A DNA stretch of 64,000 bases from CAZBBB01 sp964490005 (GTDB taxonomy: Bacteria; Planctomycetota; B15-G4): contig CAZBBB010000001.1 in assembly GCA_964490005.1 (NCBI GenBank), forward strand, positions 38,769-102,768, in the 5' to 3' direction. Below, piece by piece: positions 60,930 through 64,000 of this stretch. The notes beneath the pieces were generated by a model. The model was not told the origin of the DNA and did not search any database. It saw nothing but the letters and a program-made list of their open reading frames with translations. Both the position numbers and the translations under genes were made by a program. Position 1 is the first letter of the stretch. Every line of letters begins with the position of its first letter.

Positions 60930-62824
60930 GCGGCGCGCCGCCGCTGCCCTCCGAGGCCGCCGCCGACGATCCGGCGCGCGAGGCGCGCGAACTGCAACGC
61001 TTCGTCGACCGCACGAGCGTCGCGCTCGGGCAGCTCGTCGACGACCGCGGCGTGCTGCACGACCCGGTGGCCGGGCGCGACAGTCCGCCCGACCACTATG
61101 CCGCGACGTTCACGGCGCTGGCGCTCGCGCTGCGCGACGCGTCGGACGGCCGCGTCGAGGCGCTGCTGGGGGCGCGCGACCGCCTCGACGCGCGCCAGCT
61201 CGGCCACGCGCCCTTCAATCGGCTCGCGCTGCTGCTGCTGCGCGACGTCCTGCAGCGGTGCGGCGCGCTGACCGTCGAGGCGCAGGCGCACTTCGCGCGG
61301 CGCCTCGCCGCCTGTCGGCTGCAGGCCGTCCATCCGAGCAACAACTGGATGCTGCTGACGGAACTGTGCCGGCTGCTCGAGTCGCCCGCCGAGGAGCGGA
61401 GCGCGCGCGGCGAGCGCTTCGCCGCGCGCTGCGCGGCGCTGCTCACGCCCGCCGGCGCCTTCATCGACTTCCCGGCCGCGCCCGGCGACGGGCCGGTGTG
61501 CACGCCGCTGGCCTACCACGCCAAGTGCGCGCTGCTGCTCGCGCTCGCCCGCCAGGCGGCGCCCGAGGCGCCCAGCGGGCCGCTGCTGGCGCGGGCACTG
61601 GGCTTCCTGCTGGCCTTCACCGACGAGGACGGCGCCTGGGGCGGCTTCGGCCGCAGCACGCACGCGCTCTACGGCTCGGCCGCGGTGCTGGTGATCGCGG
61701 CGCTCGGTCTGCGCGGCGCGGCGGTCGAGTCGCAGCGCCGCGCCTGGGCGGTCGGCGCGCGGCGGCTGCGCCTGCTGCTCGAGCAGCAGCGGCGCGACGA
61801 CGGACTGCTCGGCCTGAACCTGGCGCCGGCCACGGGCGCGGCGGGCGGCTGGGACGGCTACATGCACGCCACCGTCTACAACGCCTGGACGGCCGGGCTG
61901 CTCGGTTGGGCGCTGCGTGGCGCGGCCGAGCCGCCGCTGCCCGCGCCCGACACGACGGCGCTCGGGACGCGGCCCGCGCAGTTGGCGCTCGACCGCCGCT
62001 CCGGACTGCTCGCCGTGCGCGGGCCGCGCGGCAGCGGCCTGATCTCGCTCGCCGGGCAGCCGGTGCAGGGCCGCGACGAGCGCATCGACCTGCGTTGGGC
62101 GGGGCTGATGCCGTTCCACGGGCGGCTCGACGGCAAGGCGGTGGTCGCGCCGCCCACGCTGCTGGCGCCGGCGCTGCTCGCGCGGCAGCCGGCCCTCGCG
62201 GGCTTCACGCCCTGCATCGCGGCGGGCGGGCGACTGTACTTCGGCGCGCGCTGGCCGCAGCTCGACGTGCACGCCGAGGGTGCGCGCGTCGCGATCGCGG
62301 CCGCGGGGCCGCCCGTCGAGCTGCATCCCGCCGGCCCGTCGTGGTTCGTGCGGCAGCTCGACCATTACCTGCTGCGCGGGAGGCACGCGCGCGCCGCGCG
62401 GCTGCACCCGCCCGCGCTCGGCGGCCACCGCCTCGCGGGCGTGCTCGTCTGGGACGCGCACGAGGGCTGGTGCGCCACGGTCTGGCTGCTGCGCGGCGCG
62501 GCCAGTTCGGCCGTGCTGCGCAATCCGCACGGGCGCGCGCTGCTGCCCGCCGGCGCGCGACTGCCGCAGCGCGGCGCGCGCTGGGAGGACGGCGCGCCGG
62601 GCCTGCAGCCGGTGGCGCTCGGCGCGGCGGAGATCGCCTCCCCCTGCGCGGTGCGCGACGGTCGCGTCGGCGCCGAGGCGCCCGAACCCTGGCCGGCGCA
62701 CGATCGGCTGTTCGTGACCGTGATCGGCCCGCGCGGCGCGGCCCTCGACGACCCGCTGCCGCTGCGCTACGACCCCGTCGGGCGGCAGCTCGTGCTCTCG
62801 TGGACCAGCCTCACGCTGGAGTGA
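60926..62824 (+). CDS. Toroid plus beta-sandwich protein, polysaccharide-lyase-like
   Basis: 632 aa without a signal peptide. The first 330 residues are helical repeats typical of an alpha-alpha toroid, with NNWMLLTELCRLLE and EDGAWGGFGRSTHALYG. The remainder is beta-rich with repeated G-W strands, as in the C-terminal sandwich of heparinase or hyaluronate lyases. No lyase catalytic set can be read with confidence. It is coupled to the glycosyltransferase, so it may act on the same polysaccharide. The GTG at 60926 is fixed by the overlap. Confidence 0.72.
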   Translation: MSGAPPLPSEAAADDPAREARELQRFVDRTSVALGQLVDDRGVLHDPVAGRDSPPDHYAATFTALALALRDASDGRVEALLGARDRLDARQLGHAPFNRLALLLLRDVLQRCGALTVEAQAHFARRLAACRLQAVHPSNNWMLLTELCRLLESPAEERSARGERFAARCAALLTPAGAFIDFPAAPGDGPVCTPLAYHAKCALLLALARQAAPEAPSGPLLARALGFLLAFTDEDGAWGGFGRSTHALYGSAAVLVIAALGLRGAAVESQRRAWAVGARRLRLLLEQQRRDDGLLGLNLAPATGAAGGWDGYMHATVYNAWTAGLLGWALRGAAEPPLPAPDTTALGTRPAQLALDRRSGLLAVRGPRGSGLISLAGQPVQGRDERIDLRWAGLMPFHGRLDGKAVVAPPTLLAPALLARQPALAGFTPCIAAGGRLYFGARWPQLDVHAEGARVAIAAAGPPVELHPAGPSWFVRQLDHYLLRGRHARAARLHPPALGGHRLAGVLVWDAHEGWCATVWLLRGAASSAVLRNPHGRALLPAGARLPQRGARWEDGAPGLQPVALGAAEIASPCAVRDGRVGAEAPEPWPAHDRLFVTVIGPRGAALDDPLPLRYDPVGRQLVLSWTSLTLE

Positions 62825-62843
62825 GCGTGCGCCGGCGCGGTTC

Positions 62844-63929
62844 TCAGCCCTGCGCCTCGAGCGCCTCGGCATAGGCCGCGAGCGTCTCGGCGAGCGAGGC
62901 GCGCTCGCGCTCGCTCGTGGCGGCGTCGACCGCGGCCTTCTGCGCGAGCACGGCCGCCTGCAGGTCGCCCTGCAGGAAGCGCACGCGGGCCACCGTGTCG
63001 AGGATCGAGGCGTCCCTGCGCTCGGCGAGTTCGTTGGCCCGGTCGGCGGCGAGCGCGGCCAGTTCGAGGTCGCGCCGGGCGTCCGGGACGGGGCTGTCGG
63101 GCGCGACGATCGACCAGGCCAGCGTGTTGAGGCTCGAGGCATCCGCGGCCCACGCGCCGCCCACCAACTCGCGGCCCAGGGCGGCGGCCTGCGCAAGCAG
63201 GTCGGCCGAGAGCAGCGCCTGGTAGCGCAGTCGCGCGTAGGCGCCGTTGCGGCGCGGGTCGAGCGCGATCAGCTGCGCCGCCAACTCGGCGACGCGCTCC
63301 CACTGCTCGGCCTCGGTCGCGGCCTTGAGCTGCGCGGTGAGCCGCTTCGACGTCTCGGCGCGCTCTTTGCGCTCGGCCTCGAAGGCGAGCGGATCGAAGC
63401 TGCCGGCGACGATGCGCTCGAGCACCTCGTCGAGCGGGTCGGCGGTCGGATGGCCCATGAAGGCCAGCGTGCCGCGCTGGTCGACGACCATCACGGTCGG
63501 GATGCCGTTGCGTCCGGCGGCCTTCATGAAGGTCGCGGCGGTGCGCCCCTCGACGTCCTCGGCGACGAGGTAGTCCATCTCGTCGCCCTGGCGCGCGACG
63601 AACTCGTCGGTGGGGACCATGCCCTTGCGCGGCCAGATGGCGGCGCCGATCACGGTCACGCCGCGGTCGCGATACTGCCGCGCGAGCCCGTTGACGTGCG
63701 GCATGGTCGCCTTGCAGGGCCCGCACCAGGTGGCCCAGAAGTCGATCACGTAGACCTGTCCGGGCTCCCAGGCCTGCACCGGCCCGCCCTTGAGCCACGC
63801 GACGTCGCTCAGCGGCGGCATGGGTGAGCCGACTTCGAGCCGGGCGACGACGTCGTCGGCGGCCGAGGCCGGCGCGGCGCACGCGAGCAGTGCGGCGGCC
63901 GCGACGAACGGCTTCATGAGCGTCTGCAT
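62844..63929 (-). CDS. Exported thioredoxin-fold (TlpA-like) protein with TPR-like tail
   Basis: 361 aa. A signal peptide (to about residue 24) precedes a thioredoxin domain with WCGPC (C69, C72) and the cis-Pro loop GIPTVMV. This is a reductase/oxidase domain of the periplasmic TlpA/ResA kind. The C-terminal 180 residues are helical repeats (for example WERVAELAAQLIALDP), probably TPRs. It may reduce cytochromes or other envelope proteins. The ATG at 63929 has GGAG 7 bases upstream; an ATG at 63917 is an alternative. Confidence 0.88.
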   Translation of the reverse strand: MQTLMKPFVAAAALLACAAPASAADDVVARLEVGSPMPPLSDVAWLKGGPVQAWEPGQVYVIDFWATWCGPCKATMPHVNGLARQYRDRGVTVIGAAIWPRKGMVPTDEFVARQGDEMDYLVAEDVEGRTAATFMKAAGRNGIPTVMVVDQRGTLAFMGHPTADPLDEVLERIVAGSFDPLAFEAERKERAETSKRLTAQLKAATEAEQWERVAELAAQLIALDPRRNGAYARLRYQALLSADLLAQAAALGRELVGGAWAADASSLNTLAWSIVAPDSPVPDARRDLELAALAADRANELAERRDASILDTVARVRFLQGDLQAAVLAQKAAVDAATSERERASLAETLAAYAEALEAQG

Positions 63930-64000
63930 GAGCGTCTCCGGGGAGGGCGACCGGCCCCGTCGCGCGGCTCCCGCCGGCGCGCCCCGCGCCGCGGCCCGCG
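63930..64000. other. Upstream region at the window edge, no gene seen
   Basis: 71 bases at the edge. Beyond the ribosome binding site of the thioredoxin-like gene I see no further gene or clear promoter. Confidence 0.4.

Overview
The window is 64 kb of very GC-rich bacterial chromosome (by eye about 70% or more). It is packed almost edge to edge with genes: no stretch longer than about 160 bases lacks a gene or RNA. Genes within a transcription unit commonly overlap by 4 bases (GTGA or ATGA). The gene content points to a deep-branching, probably aerobic member of the Planctomycetota. The main evidence is a CRTAC1-type FG-GAP/ASPIC protein paired with a TPR protein, several large secreted proteins sharing a C-terminal beta module, two large M16 peptidases, and an eight-gene membrane operon built around a MutL/GlmL-like ATPase. 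This is inference from gene content; there is no rRNA in the window to confirm it. No insertion sequence, phage, CRISPR array or clear sign of horizontal transfer was seen.

Layout. 1-3326 (+): end of an unknown gene, a polyprenyl diphosphate synthase and DXS, i.e. isoprenoid precursor supply. 3487-7478 (+): a large secreted propeller-like protein and a PIG-L deacetylase. 7485-14522 (-): eight translationally coupled genes comprising a PH-like membrane protein, a 99-aa protein, an ASKHA ATPase of the MutL/GlmL family, a KOW-like protein and four membrane proteins. 14647-18785: a family 2 glycosyltransferase (+) facing a membrane glycosyltransferase and a YgiQ-type radical SAM protein (-). 18821-26624 (-): ribosomal protein L34 (only 44 aa), an RluA-type pseudouridine synthase, two related secreted esterases, and between the esterases a TPR protein and a CRTAC1-type protein.

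26778-41850: threonine aldolase, an ABC exporter pair, an M16 peptidase, a 2Fe-2S ferredoxin, a DUF5658-like protein, tRNA-Leu, a dicarboxylate symporter, a GNAT protein, aconitase, a second M16 peptidase, tRNA-Lys and a small membrane protein, with tRNA-His just after (41940-42017). 42126-49372 (-): an acyl-CoA operon with two crotonases, a zinc-type MDR oxidoreductase, a 3-hydroxyacyl-CoA dehydrogenase, an SDR, a thioredoxin-like ferredoxin, an acyl-CoA dehydrogenase and an SGNH hydrolase. A degenerate Nudix protein and a PaaZ/BoxD-like aldehyde dehydrogenase lie just upstream. The set resembles aromatic or fatty acyl-CoA catabolism. 51706-63929: coiled-coil and toroid secreted proteins, a secreted beta protein, homocysteine methyltransferase, an amidohydrolase, an EEP phosphatase/nuclease, an HD hydrolase, a glycosyltransferase coupled to a toroid plus beta-sandwich protein, and a TlpA-like thioredoxin.

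The most interesting items are the 7485-14522 operon (a MutL/GlmL-like ATPase without any glutamate mutase subunit, tied to membrane proteins), a recurrent -10-like TANNNT box 7-9 bases before many start codons (suggesting leaderless mRNAs), the C-terminal module shared by three secreted proteins, and a crotonase that has lost both hydratase glutamates.
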